In this document: positions 1 through 11,550 of the stretch, piece by piece
Layout of the letters: every line of letters starts with the position of its first letter
How positions within the stretch are numbered: position 1 is the stretch's first letter
Source of the DNA: Nemophila menziesii
Taxonomy: Eukaryota; Streptophyta; Magnoliopsida; Boraginales; Hydrophyllaceae
Assembly (NCBI GenBank): GCA_029959085.1
Contig: JARWIR010000047.1
Location: 3,534,001 to 3,598,000, forward strand
Direction of reading: 5' to 3'
DNA length: 64,000 bases
Translations under genes and position numbers: made by a program
Notes under the pieces: model-generated
Databases searched by the model: none
What the model saw: the letters and a program-made list of their open reading frames with translations, nothing else
Told to the model about the DNA's origin: nothing

Positions 1-54
1 AAATGACATGTGTATTTAACCTTTTTAAAGTAAATGAAATAGAAAAAGATTAAC

Positions 55-345
55 ATTGTCACAAAATAAAAAAATAGGGGATTAAAAGGTTGATTGTACA
101 AGTGAAGGTGTTAAATTATCAAAAAGATAAAAATAAAATAAAGGACCTTATAGGTTATTTACATAATTTTTCTACTCTTTAATTTCTTTTATATACTTTT
201 GTATTGCGATAAATTATCCTTTTTTAGTTATTTTATTTTAAATATGTAAACAAATTATTTGAAATTTAAAAAGAAGAACTATTGAAGAAGTTTATGTCTT
301 CTGTGAAAACTCAATTTTCTTTCTCCACATTTTTTAACATAATTT
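55..345. repeat. Dispersed repeat family 'rep-A', copy 1
   Basis: About 290 bp that recurs at 8390-8735 and 29970-30245 with the same order of short blocks: a 'gggattaaaaggtt' stretch, an 'ataggttattta' stretch, a 'tatgtaaacaaat' stretch, then a purine-rich piece reading K-E-E-L-L-K-K-F-M and ending in 'ttttctttctccacattttt'. The three copies are clearly diverged, so this is an old interspersed family. I cannot assign a superfamily because no terminal repeats or target duplications are visible. The last ~60 bp keep an open frame in all three copies. Confidence 0.6.
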
Positions 346-479
346 AATCATTTCATTTATGTTTTATTACTTAATTCTATTATATTTTTAAGCTTTGATT
401 TATATATTTTTTATTTATGATTTTTTTTTGATATATAATAAAATCTAAGTTATTTTTTCCAATATATGGAAACCTATAT

Positions 480-1440
480 TACAATTCTTGTATAACATAG
501 GGGTATATAGTGCTATTCATGCATAATATAGGATTTGTTAAAAAATTCAGGTGCTCATATTGAACTCATCAATTTTTTTGGATTTATTTGCACTATAGAT
601 CCCTATGTTATGCAAAATTGCAATAAGATCCCTATAATATACAAATATTTGCACTATTTGTCATGATTTTTAAATTAGTTAGAATATAAGTCCCTATATT
701 ATGTAAAATAACTTCTAGTTTTATCAAATAAAATACCAAAAATATTAATACAAATTAAATAAATGAAATCTTAATAAATCAGTAGGGTCCATGGGTCTCC
801 TAGTGGACTAATTATGCGACAAAAACCAATTTTTAAGGACCATTTTAATAACTTTAAAAGTTGGAGGACCAATATGGTAATAGAATATATTTAGGGACTA
901 TTTGTCAAATTGTTTCTTCCTACATTATAACTTTTTGTAAAATAAAACTATAATTGTGTGACTCGTGAAGTTTAATCGTAACATTTTTGTTAATGATCAA
1001 AACTCTCTTTTTTATCTACTCACAAAGCAAGATCAAATATTTCTCAATAATAATAACTTATTTGGCCCTTGTCTTTACATGTTTTGATAGTTTGGTCTCT
1101 TATCTATCAATTAAGTTCTTATCTTTAAATTCTGTGACAACATTAGTCCCTTTTCATTCTGTTACAATTTGCTCTTTGCACTTTTGGAGGTATTTTAGTC
1201 ATTTATCACATAAAGGAAATACAACAACTACTAATTTTGTAAAAAAATAAAAATTAAGGGACTAAATTGTCAATAAAATTAATGACCAAATTTGTTATTT
1301 ATCAATTTTATTTTAAATGCAAGAAAAAAGTCTCTTAATCTTGCGGAGTGAAATTTTTTTCCTTTTAATTTTTTTTAATAAAATACAAAAAATTTCTTTG
1401 CAGTTTGACTAGAGGCAAAGGAGGCAAAGAAGGAAAGGGA
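480..1440. repeat. AT-rich stretch with 'gggacc...atagtgc' dispersed motifs
   Basis: No gene is recognisable. The stretch holds degenerate versions of two dispersed motifs found at 7340-8340, 16140-16270, 29030-29960 and 40900-41050: one around 'tatagggacctatagtgc', the other around 'gtcccttatcttttgat'. The only longer open frame here (987-1250) is built from the second motif and has a low-complexity product, so I do not treat it as a gene. From 1440 to 1800 I see nothing beyond AT-rich sequence. Confidence 0.45.
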
Positions 1441-2434
1441 CTATGAGCCACCCTAATATTCAACAACACAACAACAAGGATATTTACAACTACTTCCACT
1501 TACTAAATATAGTATCCAAAAATTATTATTCATTTAGTATATATTTTCAGTGTATATTTAAAATAAAGTAATTTAGTAACTATGGATGTAATAATAGTAT
1601 TTCTTAATACTGTGTGAAAAGTTAGGTGGACATCATTTATAGGACGGAAGAGGTACTTAACAAGAAGAAATATATTGTTTGATTTTATCGAAAGAATAAA
1701 GTTGGATAGATGTTTTTAGTAGATATTCTAAAAGACATTTTAAAATAGGAAAATTCTATCATTTTAGTAATTGGAATAAATTTATCTTTTATAAATTAAT
1801 AATTAGGTGTTTGTTATCGAAGTTTCGTTAGAGGTGTTATGGATGCTACGGAATTTAAGAAAAGTAGGTTATATAAAAATGGACAATAGGTTATATAAGA
1901 ATGAGGTATGCACATTTTATTTGAATCAAATATTTCCGGTACGAATGAAATGCAAATGTGAGATGCAGACCATAGACTAATCTTTCCAAGTTTATCTTAA
2001 TATTATTCTGAATTATTTGGGGTAAACCATTTGTTGCAAAAATTATTCTGTTCTTTATTAAATCAAGAAGAATCATCTTATAGTTGGAAGCAAAGGTCAG
2101 CCTCCAATAATAGATTGTAAGGTATATCGGTTTTTGTTTCCTAACGAATGTTCATATTTTACATCAGGAAATTATATAGGCGTAATTTATTACCTTATTT
2201 GTTGATGTTAATGTCTATTCATGATTAACTATACAACATGTCAAAATCGAAAATTATTTTAAAGTCTAAGTATGTTATCTCATGACTTTGTTATCAGGGT
2301 TGTTTTATAAACTTTTTTAGTTATGGGAATTAAATATATAGTCTTTGAACTATGTCCCTATAACTACTTTGTTTTTCAAAATCTCATCCATTTTATACGA
2401 TTAAGTCCACATGGAAAGATGTATTTTTAAATTG

Positions 2435-2605
2435 GGTAAGACTCCTATCCCGATTATCCAATATTTAAAGCACATCAATTAATTATAACAACAAAACACA
2501 TGTTAATAGATTAATTAGGTAGATATTTTGGAAAGTTAAAAACACGGGGTACGTTTCATAATACATTGGTATTGGACCATCCTATATTGGATGGAAGAAT
2601 TTTCC
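2435..2605. mobile_element. MITE, 'GGTAAGACT...ATCC' family, copy 1 (inside block A)
   Basis: Starts with 'gggtaagactcctatcc' and ends with the inverted counterpart 'ggaccatcctatattgg' plus a decayed terminus. The same ~175-bp element lies at 22854-23031 in the other copy of block A, at the matching place, and at 53555-53730 in the opposite orientation. It therefore inserted into block A before that block was duplicated. The sequence is non-coding. The family is probably Mutator-like, judged from the 10-bp target duplication of the third copy. Confidence 0.6.
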
Positions 2606-4439
2606 TTGAAACTATTAATAGATAAAATTCCCCAAATGGTCTTGAGTTATACAACTATTACTAGTTCGGTCCTCAAACTTGTTTGCTACAAGGCATTTAA
2701 CTTTGAAAAAGAGGCAGAGTCAAGATATTTTGTTTGTGGGAGTGAGGGATAATTTATTCTCTAGAAACTTTCATTTTTAAAGGAACCAGAAATAATTTTA
2801 TTAATTTAGTATGTCCTTGATATTTCTTCTTATGGGTGCATAATTCTATTATATATTTAGCATAAATCGTAAATCATGATTACTAGATTTATTGGTAAGT
2901 TAACTAGTACTTTGTTAAATGTTTGAATCATTGATTTCATATTTTAATACATGACATTACGTTTTTCAAAAAGTGAAGTGAAATGTGCCTTAGGTCCAAT
3001 ATTAATTAGGAGTGGTTGCAAACACAGAAGTTCGATTATTACAAGTATTGTTATATTGTTTATTCTTTTGTTTTAGCATATAAATCTCAATACTAACATT
3101 ATTACCATAATGGGATGACAAGTCATTTGGGGCGAGATGGGACAACCCACACTCTAGGTTTATTCTTATGGAGGGATAAAATTGTCTAAACACCTCAACA
3201 ACCTATATGTTCTATCATTTTGATAAACCCAACATTTTTGTATGAAATATTTTATTTGTAGTATGTGTTGCGAATTCGTGAATTTTGAAGATGAATTCAT
3301 ATATGATAGGTAATTTTTTCAATAATATATGACTACTAAAGGCACGACATTATGGGCCATTAGTCATCAAAATGGTCAATATATATGATACTAAAGTTCT
3401 TCAAGCGTACGTCTCAAGTATTATGAGACTTTACCATGAAGATAGTATAATGTGAGAAATATATGCTCACATCCTTATTTATATCAATAGTGTAGTTAAA
3501 TCTATAAGAATCACAATATGAATATTTATGAATATATGCGTTGCTACGATCATGGACCATATTACCATTGATAGGTAGACTAACATGTTTCCACTACTTT
3601 ATCGTAAATGTTATGAAATATATTATTTATAAATATTATAGGGTCTCTTGTTTGAGTGCCTTTTAAGAGAAAATTATTTTAACTTGAGTATTAGAGTGCC
3701 ACTAGAAGCATCCTCCAGGTGGTTTTAAACATTTGATACTTATGCATGATACTACTATCTCGAAAAGGCATGCGAGATCTTAAAAAGCTATCTCATCTCA
3801 TGGATGATGTTTTTTGCTCTACCACCCATAGAAACATGTAAACATAAGTGTATATTTCACGTCTCACCCTTATTGAAAATGTGAGTTAGCAATTGATGTA
3901 ATAATATAACATTAGTAATCATAAATATCTAACTTTGGGTGTACTTAACTAGTTTCATTAATGATCATTGTACGTTGGAGCAAGTTCCAATAACATAGCG
4001 AATTTATCCATCTGAAAAACCATATAATTTTAATATTAAAGTTTTTAAACCATTCATGAACTACTAATTTACGATAATTTACATTCAAATTCTTCACATA
4101 ACTATAACTAGTTTACTATGGATAATAAAAAAAATTAAGGAAATAAAGAATTAAAAATCTTAATAACTAAACGTAAAAAAACACTTCTATTTCACATTTT
4201 ACTAGTACACAATTTTTTAAATATATATTAATTCAAATAAGATAATGTATAAAATTTAAACAAACTAAATAATAATAGAAACTAAAAGCACCTTATCATG
4301 TTAAGAATAAAAAATAAACCATAATTAACTATATATAATATGTTATAATAAAAAAAAGAATAACTCGAAATTTATTCAATTAACCAAAAGGTAAAAAATA
4401 ATAATAATAAAAGAAATTATTTATATGATTTATATTGCT

Positions 4440-4560
4440 ATATATTATATCGTCTTTCTAACTTAATATAAAGCCGCCCACCCTCCCTTCCTAATATCAA
4501 ACCATAGCGCCAAGCCTTTATCATCTATACATAACACATTACACACACAAAAGCATCAGT
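4440..4560 (+). promoter_or_regulatory. Promoter-like stretch conserved between block A copies
   Basis: A TATA-like 'aatataaag' is followed by a C-rich, leader-like stretch ('ccaccctcccttcctaatat') and 'tcatctataca'. The same arrangement is kept at 24262-24345 in block A copy 2, although the surrounding sequence has drifted. The pattern resembles a plant core promoter and 5' leader, but no reading frame follows in either copy. This is a weak inference from base composition and conservation only. Confidence 0.25.
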
Positions 4561-5316
4561 AAATTTTACTTAAATGTTATGTGTGGTATCATTATTTGTA
4601 ATGATTAATCTAATGTGTCCCCTTCTAAAAGTTGCTTCTTTGTTCATTCTTTATTGGATCTTGTCATGTTAAAGTATCTTTCATTAACCATTCCATTTCA
4701 ATTAAAGATTCTTTGATAGGTTCATATTTTTATTGATTTTTTTATTGCCTTTTCAATAGCTTATTTATCATCCATTATAATGGATATACTCTCTTTTATT
4801 ACTTAGAATATTTTTTATGTCTAGGAAAATAAGTATTATTGTTGTTTGTAGATTTGATTGATTTTGCTTTGTTAGTTTTTAATATATTTTCTTCTAGCTG
4901 TTATTGGGTGTATATTAGTTTGAAAAACTCTTTACTTGAACTTGATTGGAAACTATTAATGTTTTATATATTGTAATTATTTATCTAGAAATTTAATTTG
5001 GATATTCCTGGTTATAAGTCGACTTAATATGAAAAAAATTAAAAATGAAAGCAGAATCAGTGATATAGTCATGGTTATCCGTTATAGGGGTAATTTAGAA
5101 ATTTTATTTAGTGAGGGTTCTAACATTGAAAAATCTTGGTAAGGAAAATTCCCTATATAGTTCCTGAACTATATCCCTTTTGTTATGGTCTTGATATCTG
5201 TTCTTATGGGTGCATAGTTCTCTTAATGTGATATGACTTAGGTGAGAAGGAAGCTAAAATTTGTTTTTGGAACATTGGTGATATGATCATTGGGTGGTTC
5301 GTCAGATTAAGTGGGG

Positions 5317-5600
5317 GCACTATAATAAAACATCGATTGAAACTTTAGGTGACACTTTTGAAGCCACCTAACCAAAAACAAGTGTCTCTATAATTGATTT
5401 CTCCATATTTTGAGGACAACTTGGTAAAGCTGTCGCTTAATATATAATGACATCTATTAAAGTGCCGCCCACCATTTTGGAGACACTGTTTTAGGCGTCA
5501 TCCATCACATTAGAGACTTCATTGTAAGTGTCGCTCTCCATATTAGAGACGCCGTTTTAAATGTCGCCCTCCACTGCCCATCAATTTGTGAAAACCATTT
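5317..5600 (+). mobile_element. CACTA-like element end with sub-terminal repeats (decayed)
   Basis: Begins with 'cactataataaaac', which resembles the CACTA terminus 'cactacaagaaaa' seen intact at 38293. It is followed by many short repeats around 'aagtgtc' and 'gacactt/agacgcc' in both orientations (for example 5350-5360, 5381-5390, 5478-5488, 5518-5535, 5547-5570). Dense sub-terminal repeats in both orientations are characteristic of CACTA elements, where the transposase binds. The partner end is not found. The decayed flippase fragment at 5722-6050 lies just inside this end, as expected for captured DNA. Confidence 0.5.
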
Positions 5601-5721
5601 TAAGTGTAGCACATCATATTTACCAATTCTTATATTTGCTATAGCACCCTGAAATACCACTAAATATTACTATTACATACTATAAAAGGTTGGTAAGGTT
5701 AGGTGAAACATTATTATTTAC

Positions 5722-6050
5722 CTTTCGAAAAAGTACAAGTCTTCCATCTGGATATCAACATACAACTACTGATTGACGCTTTCATTTATTAAAATAAGAC
5801 AACATGAGATTAGAATAATCATCTAAAAAGTCAGAATTTCCAGGATTAAGTATGTAACTAAATACCTGTTAAACTCGAGAACATCAAAATTTCATAAGGT
5901 ATTTCTTGAATATTTCCAATCGTCTCTACGTGTGACTCGCGTACATATATCATAGTAAGATTTGCCTACAAAAGAAAAAGGGTACTTACTATGATTAAAT
6001 TATGTCATTTATAAGAAAAGAAAAAATACAAACTTATAAAAAGAGAAGCC
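5722..6050 (-). pseudogene. P4-type ATPase (ALA3-like phospholipid flippase) fragment, exons from the nucleotide-binding region
   Basis: The minus strand shows at least two exons with plausible splice sites. Exon 5965-5866 is preceded by 'ttttgtag', ends before 'gtattt', and reads I-Y-V-R-E-S-H-V-E then P-Y-E-I-L. Exon ~5786-5722 ends before 'gtaaat' and reads K-R-Q-S-V-V then Y-P-D-G-R-L-V-L. A short piece at 6050-6033 reads G-F-S-F-Y-K. This order matches the nucleotide-binding domain of plant ALA3-type flippases, which move phospholipids across Golgi and plasma membranes. It is dead: one base is missing near 5873, which shifts the frame before the V-L-E-F part; an in-frame stop precedes Y-P-D-G; and the rest of the ~1200-residue protein is absent. 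The D-K-T-G-T phosphorylation motif lies outside the fragment. It sits beside a CACTA-like end, suggesting capture. The family call is firm; the ALA3 subgroup is less so. Confidence 0.82.
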
Positions 6051-6086
6051 ACTACACAGATCACAAGAATAGAAGAATTCATTAAA

Positions 6087-6088
<2 letters not shown>

Positions 6089-6135
<47 letters not shown>
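6089..6135. repeat. (AAT)n microsatellite
   Basis: About 15 nearly perfect AAT units. On the minus strand it lies immediately upstream of the surviving flippase exon pieces, where an intron or the lost neighbouring exon should be. A small exon-like piece at ~6190-6166 with GT/AG neighbours lies on its other side. Confidence 0.9.
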
Positions 6136-6136
<1 letters not shown>

Positions 6137-6459
6137 TGTAAATATAAATTATACTCATTACCTGCATATAGCACCTAATAGATGTCTGCAAAAAAGACAC
6201 TAAAAAGAGTGAGTATTAATTTTTCCACAATTCTTCTCTAAAGTACTTCTTTTTGAATGAATTTTATGAAACCCATCTTAACCTAACACATGATATTATT
6301 GTCAACATCTAAATACATATCAAAGAAAATACTCCATCATTTGGGTAAGAATAAAAGAGAAACTTCTCTTCATGTAGGTAAAAATAACAATAAAATTTAT
6401 GTTCCTAAGACTGCAACCCTGTGAATGTTGTAACGATCTTGTCGCTATTGTTTTGATTA

Positions 6460-6800
6460 CATTATCAATATGGTAAGGAATATATCATTTCATCTCTCTT
6501 ATAAGCTCCCTTGATTAAAGGCCTTTCATTGCAAATTTAGCTTTAACTGGAGTATAATAGAGCCACCGAGTCTTAGATATTTGCTACGTATGCAGGTACT
6601 ATACCATATTGAAAAAGCCTGTCTCAAGAGTATATACATACTCATGGATGATGATTTAATTCTGTCAACGATCCAAACTTCTAAACATAAGTGTATAACT
6701 CGTGTGTTACCCTTATTGAGAATGCAATTGAGCAACTGATATCATGTTAGTGATTATCAATATCTATCTTTGATGCAAAATATTATTTAAATAGTACCAA
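6460..6800. repeat. Dispersed repeat family 'S' (one of six copies)
   Basis: About 330 bp around 'cttataagctccctt', 'agtattagagtgcca' and a 'catggatgatg' stretch. Related copies are at 3590-3930, 20690-20830, 21170-21310, 23470-23800 and 27690-28010. Read on the minus strand, copies in block B lie next to a TATA-like (TA)n run and a 'gtgctcgac' stretch, which could suit an old LTR, but I see no paired LTR, primer-binding site or target duplication. The class is undecided. From 6800 to 7340 I see nothing recognisable. Confidence 0.5.
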
Positions 6801-7339
6801 TAATGACAACAACTCTATTATCAGTACATTCAGTCAAGTCCCAATAATTAGAGTATCCAAGAATCTTGTAACTACTTAAGTTTATCTATTTAGAAAACCA
6901 TTTGTTTACATAATTTGAATTCAAATTCTGTTTGGGGATTTTTCCTTCCCATATTGTAAATCTTATAAATATATAATTGTGAGACTTACTAAGTTTAAAT
7001 TTATAATTTGTATAGAGGATGAAAAATGCGTGTTTATACTATTACAAATAAATATCAAATGGAATGGTGTAAATGTTTGTTGAATGGTTAGCCTGAAGTT
7101 GATACTCAAAAAATTGAAACTCAAACAAGCAAGATCTCTTATTTAGGGATCCTGAAACTAGATCTATTTTGGAAAAATTGATGGTATATTTCTTGATACA
7201 TCTTCTTTACTCTTTTGTCTCATGTGTTTGCATGATTTGACAGATTGATCCTTTATGCTCCTATTGTAATATTTAAGTCCTTTGTAATTTGATATCTATG
7301 ATAATGTTAGTCATTTATCTTGGTAACTAGGTCACACTC

Positions 7340-8340
7340 AAACTGAGTTTGGGGGCATGTAACGCATTTCTTTACATAATATATGGACCTTGTAGTGAAA
7401 TTTTCTCATAATATAGGGGTTTATAGTGCATTTAGTACTAAACTTGGTTGGCGGTATGTAATTCATTTTTTTCATAATATGGGGACCATAGGTGTAATTA
7501 TTACATAATATAGGGACCATAGGTGTAATTATTACATAATATAGGGACATGTAGTTTAATTTTGTCATAATATAGGGATTTATAGTGCAATTAGCGCCAA
7601 AATAGGTTGGAGGTGGGCGTGTAATGCAATTTTTTTACATAATATGGGGATTATAGGTATAGTTTTTCCATAATATAGGGACATGTAGTGACATTTTCTT
7701 ATAATTTAGGAATTTATAGTGCAATTAGTGCCAGAAAAATAATTGTATGTTCCTCGATACTACTTCACTCATTTGGTCCCTCTTGACTTTTCATATTTTA
7801 ATAGTTTGATCCTTAAATCATAAAAAAGTAAGGTTAAAGTCCCTTATCTTTTAATTTTTGTGGAAATGTTAGGCCTTTATCTTGTAAATGTAAACTTTTA
7901 GTCCCTTGTATTTTGTTTTTTATGACACTTTAAGTCCTTTATATTGCAAACTGAGGTGGAGCTAAACTGGGTTGGGGGAGGCATGTAATGCATTTTATTT
8001 ACACTATATAGGGACCTTTAGTGTAATTTTTTCATAAAATAGGACTTGTAGGTATGTTTTCTTAAAATTTAGGGTTTTATAGTGCTATTAGTGCTGGAAA
8101 ATAATTTTTATATTTTTCAATACTACTTCAATTCATTTGTTCCCTTGTCGTTGCATATTATGACAGTTTAGCCCTTTAATCTTAAAAAAGTAACATTTAA
8201 GTCCTTTATCTTTTGATATTTGTGAAAATTTTAGTTCTTTATTTCATAAATTTAACCTTTTAGTCCCTTGTGTTTTGATTTTATGACAACATATTAGGCA
8301 AAGGATGCATTTAAGGTATTTTGGTCGTTTATCACATCAA
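7340..8340. repeat. Irregular array of 'ataatatagggacc' and 'agtcccttatctttt' units
   Basis: At least eight copies of 'cataatatagggacc' with 'tatagtgcaatta' variants occur between 7375 and 7720 and again near 8000-8090, several of them directly adjacent near 7490-7550. They alternate with 'agtcccttatctttt' units near 7850 and 8200. Individual units also appear at 480-700, 16140-16270, 29030-29960 and 40900-41050. The small open frame at 7338-7568 on the minus strand is made only of this repeat. No coding function is visible. Confidence 0.65.
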
Positions 8341-8389
8341 TGGTACGGTGACACATGGATTCAATAATCCATATAGTGTAAGGGAAATA

Positions 8390-8735
8390 AAAAAGGAATA
8401 AAGCTCTCACAAAGTCAAAAGATTAGGGACTAAAAGGTTACGGTACAAGATAATGTACTAAATTGTCAAAAAAGATTAAAAAAATATAGGACATAATAGG
8501 TTATTTACTCCTTTTTCTTTTTTCACCCGGTCTTTAGGTTGAATTTCTAAAATTGTGTAATTGTAATAATTCTTTTCATTTAAATATGTAAGCAAATTTA
8601 TATGCAGTTTTATCAGAGATAGAAGACAATGGGAAGTTATACTTCTAATGAGATGCAAAGAGAGGAACTGTTGAAGAAGTTTATGTATTCAGTGAGAACT
8701 CACTTTTCTTTCATCATATTTTTCAATATATTTAA
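8390..8735. repeat. Dispersed repeat family 'rep-A', copy 2 (longest)
   Basis: Matches 55-345 and 29970-30245. This copy has an extra ~60 bp between 'tatgcag' (8601-8607) and the conserved purine-rich end. An ATG at 8629 opens a frame that reads E-M-Q-R-E-E-L-L-K-K-F-M and runs through the conserved end. The 'tatgcag' before it could be a splice acceptor. The protein is not recognised, and the frame may simply be chance in a repeat. Confidence 0.6.
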
Positions 8736-8859
8736 ATTATTTTAAGTTTTATTACTTTTATTTAATTATTTTTAAATATTTTATAGCATTCTGATATGGA
8801 TTTTTCGAATGAAATATAATGTGAGAGGGATGTTGAAGATTGTTATCGATTATGGGTGG

Positions 8860-9000
8860 TTGGTTGGTCAAATTTTGTTGTTTTATGTGCATTTAAGATG
8901 TTGCCACTTATTATATATGATTAATTATTTGGATTGATGGTAACTTGTTTTTATGCTACTTTTTTGGATATGGTTGCCAATTGTTCCAATTTATTTTGTT
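8860..9000. repeat. Fragment matching the 3' edge of block A
   Basis: Resembles 25030-25170, just downstream of block A copy 2: shared pieces include 'gggtggttg', 'atttaagatgttg', 'tttttatgctac' and 'ttgttccaattta'. It ends exactly where the Helitron-like element begins, so the Helitron-like element may have inserted into block-A-related sequence. Confidence 0.4.
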
Positions 9001-9056
9001 ACTAGGTATAGCTCGTGCCTTAAGGCACTTCAAAACATAAAAATTGAGACAAATTA

Positions 9057-9603
9057 AGGTTAAGGTTAAGGTTAGGTTTAAGGTTAAGTGTAAGGTTAAG
9101 TTAAGGTTAAGTTAAGGTTAAGTTTAAGGTCAAGATTAAGGTTAAGATTAAGGTTAAGATTAAAGTTAAGGTTAATGTTAAGTTTAATGTTAGGTTAAGG
9201 TTAAGGATAAGGTTAAGGATATGGTTAAGGTTAATAGTTAAGGGGTTGAGGTTAAGTTAAGGGGTAAGGTTAGAATTAAGGTTAATGTTAATGTTAAGTT
9301 TAAAGTTAAGGTAAAGGTTATTTTAATTTTAAGGTTAAGGATAAGGTTAATGTTAAGGTTAAGGTTAAGGTTAAGGCTTTGGCTAAGGCTACGACTAAGG
9401 ATACAGTGAAGGCTAAGGCTATGGTTAAATATCAAGTTAAGGTTAAGGTTAAGGTTAAGTTTAAGGTTGAGGTTGAGTCTGAGGTTGATGTTAAGGTAAG
9501 AGTTAAGGTTAATATTAAGGTTAAGGTTTAAGTTTATGGGTTAAGGGTTAATGTCAAGCTTTTGGTCAAGGGTAAGGTAAGGTTAAAGTTAATTTTAAGG
9601 TTG
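9057..9603 (+). repeat. GGTTAA (AAGGTT) degenerate tandem array 1
   Basis: About 550 bp of 6- and 7-nt units, mostly GGTTAA with GGTTTAA, GGTTAAT and GGCTAA variants. The G-rich strand is always the plus strand. The unit differs by one or two bases from the plant telomere repeat TTTAGGG, but I see no run of the exact telomeric unit. Open frames across it are a consequence of the repeat and have no coding meaning. Confidence 0.9.
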
Positions 9604-10337
9604 AGACATTTGGGAAGTTTTGTAAGGAATTGTTTTATATTATAAATTTAAGAGAAAATGACACCTAGGGTCTTGAACACACCCCCCCCCCCCTCTTCAA
9701 GGTAAACGTTAGTATTCCGATATATAATATTAATTTTTAAAAAAATGTTTGATTAGTTCATATTATATAAACGATCTTGTAATAAAAATAAATAAGAAAA
9801 TACGCAATTAAGTTGTGATGCTCATTTGGTCATATTTTAATATTGATAAAAATTTATAAGTTAGGTGTATCCTATTTTATATAGATATCGTATTTCTGTT
9901 AAGGTAAATTTGAAAATTAAATAAGTATTAATTTTTTCTTATGATTCAAATATAAAATGCAAAACTTTTTCTTTTTATGGCAGTTTTTTTCTAATTTATA
10001 CATGATAGATATTATATAACATATATAGCTACGTTGAGTATAGATTGACACATATTTTATTAAAAATAGAATGCTTAAACGTGTCTTTCATAAGTAATCA
10101 TCTTTCAATTTGATTTATCTGTATGTTTGCTACATATATGAGTTTATATTTAGATATATTTATTATTAAAACGAAACTATTTTTTGGATACTATAATATC
10201 TGAGATTGAAGGAAATAAATTTGTTACTTACTCGAGTAAAATATGAGGTAAAACGTAACTATATATATGTTTTTATTTTATATTAATTAATTATGAGAAG
10301 AATATGGAAATTATGAGAAGAATAAGGGGTTTTAAAG

Positions 10338-11550
10338 TATTAAGATTAAGGTTAAGGTTAAGGTTTAAGGTTTAAGCTTTAAGCTTTAAGGTTCATGGTT
10401 CAAGTTAAGATTAATTTTATAATTAAGGTTAAAATTAAGTTTTAACTTTAAGGTTAAGATAAAGGTTAAAAAAGTAAAGATGAAGGTGAAGGTGAAAGTT
10501 AAATTTAAGGTTTAATGTTTAAGGTTAAGGTAAAGGTTAAGGTTTGAGGTTCAAGGTTTAAGGTTTAAGGTTAAGGTTAATTTTAAGGTAAATTTTTAAG
10601 CTTTAAGTTTAAAGTTAAGGTTGAAGTTAAGGTGAAGATGAAGATTAGGTTTATGGTTTAAAGTTTAAGGTTTAGGTTTAAGGTGTAATATCTAAGGTTA
10701 TGGTTAAGTTTAAGGTTAAAGTTGAGGTTATTATTATTGTTAAGGTTAAGGGTAAGGGTGAGGGTAAGGGTGAGGGTAAGGTTAACGTTAATTATAAGTT
10801 TAAGTTTAAGTTAATTTATGTTTAAGTTTAAGTTTAAGTGTAAGTTGAAGTTTATGTTTAAGTTTAAGTTTAAGTTTAAGTTTAAGGTTAAGGTTAATGT
10901 CAGGTTAGGTTTAAGGATATGGTTAAGGTTATTAGTTAAAAAGTTGAGGTTGAGGTTAATATTAAGGTTAAAGGGTTAAGGGGTCAAGGGGTTAAGGGTT
11001 AAGTTTAAGGTTAATATTAAGTTTATGGTTATGGTTAAGGCTAAGGCTAAGAATAAGGCTACGATTGAGGCTAGGAATAAGTTTAATGCTAAGGATAAGG
11101 ATAAGGCTAAAGCTAAGGCTAAGTATAAGGCTAAGGCTAAGGCTACGACTAAGACTACGGCTAAGGCTAAGGCTACGACTAAGGCTAAGGCTAAGGCTAA
11201 GGCTATGGCTACGGCTAAGGCTAAGGCTAAGGCTAAGGCTAAGGGTAAGGCCAAGGCTAAGGGTAAGACTAAGACTAAGGCTAACCCTAAGGATAAGGCT
11301 AGGTCGAGGGCTAGGGTTAAGGAGAAGGTTAAGGTCAAGTTTAAGGTTAATGTTAAGGTTAAATTTAAGCTAGAGGTTGATGTTAAGTTAGGTTGAGTTT
11401 AAGGTTAAGGTTAAAGTTAAGGTTAAATTTAAGTTAGAGGTTGATGTTAAGTTTAACTCAAAGGTTGAGGTTGAGGTTGACTTTGAGGCTAAGGTTAAAG
11501 TTAAGATTTAAGTTACGGTTCAAAATTTAGGTTAAGGTTAGAGGTTTGCG
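10338..11550 (+). repeat. GGTTAA/GGTTTAA degenerate tandem array 2
   Basis: About 1.2 kb of the same G-strand orientation as array 1. It contains local sub-families: GGTTTAA heptamers near 10360-10380 and 10550-10700, 'aagtttaagttt' near 10800-10880, and a homogeneous GGCTAA block at 11034-11320. Sub-families in blocks imply repeated local expansion after the array had begun to diverge. Confidence 0.9.
11034..11320 (+). repeat. GGCTAA hexamer sub-array
   Basis: Some 48 units, mainly AAGGCT, with scattered ACGGCT, GGGTAA and ATGGCT variants. Because AAGGCT has no stop in two forward frames or two reverse frames, this block is open in several frames at once (about 120, 102 and 120 residues of Lys-Ala, Arg-Leu or Leu-Ala repeats). 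These frames are composition artefacts and should not be annotated as genes. Confidence 0.9.

Larger units (their letters stand above)
1800..5316. repeat. Large duplicated block A, copy 1
   Basis: Aligns by eye with 22240-25060 over most of its length. Shared landmarks in the same order are 'ggtgttatggatgctac' near the start, the MITE at 2435-2605, a 'tttccactactttatcgta' stretch near 3590, a 'cccttcctaatatc' stretch near 4480, and 'cagattaagtgggggca' at the end. Divergence is substantial, with many indels, so the duplication is old. No protein is encoded. The block stops where the CACTA-like end at 5317 begins, and a further scrap of its 3' edge may lie at 8860-9000. It may be part of a larger transposon whose coding region is missing. 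Confidence 0.7.

Noticed and set aside
7338..7568. 76-codon minus-strand frame with repeated Tyr/Ile/Met blocks
   Set aside because: Made entirely of the 'ataatatagggacc' motif array.
10976..11396. Three overlapping frames of 102-123 codons encoding Lys-Ala, Arg-Leu or Leu-Ala repeats
   Set aside because: They follow automatically from the GGCTAA hexamer, which has no stop in several frames. No start context, no complexity and no family.
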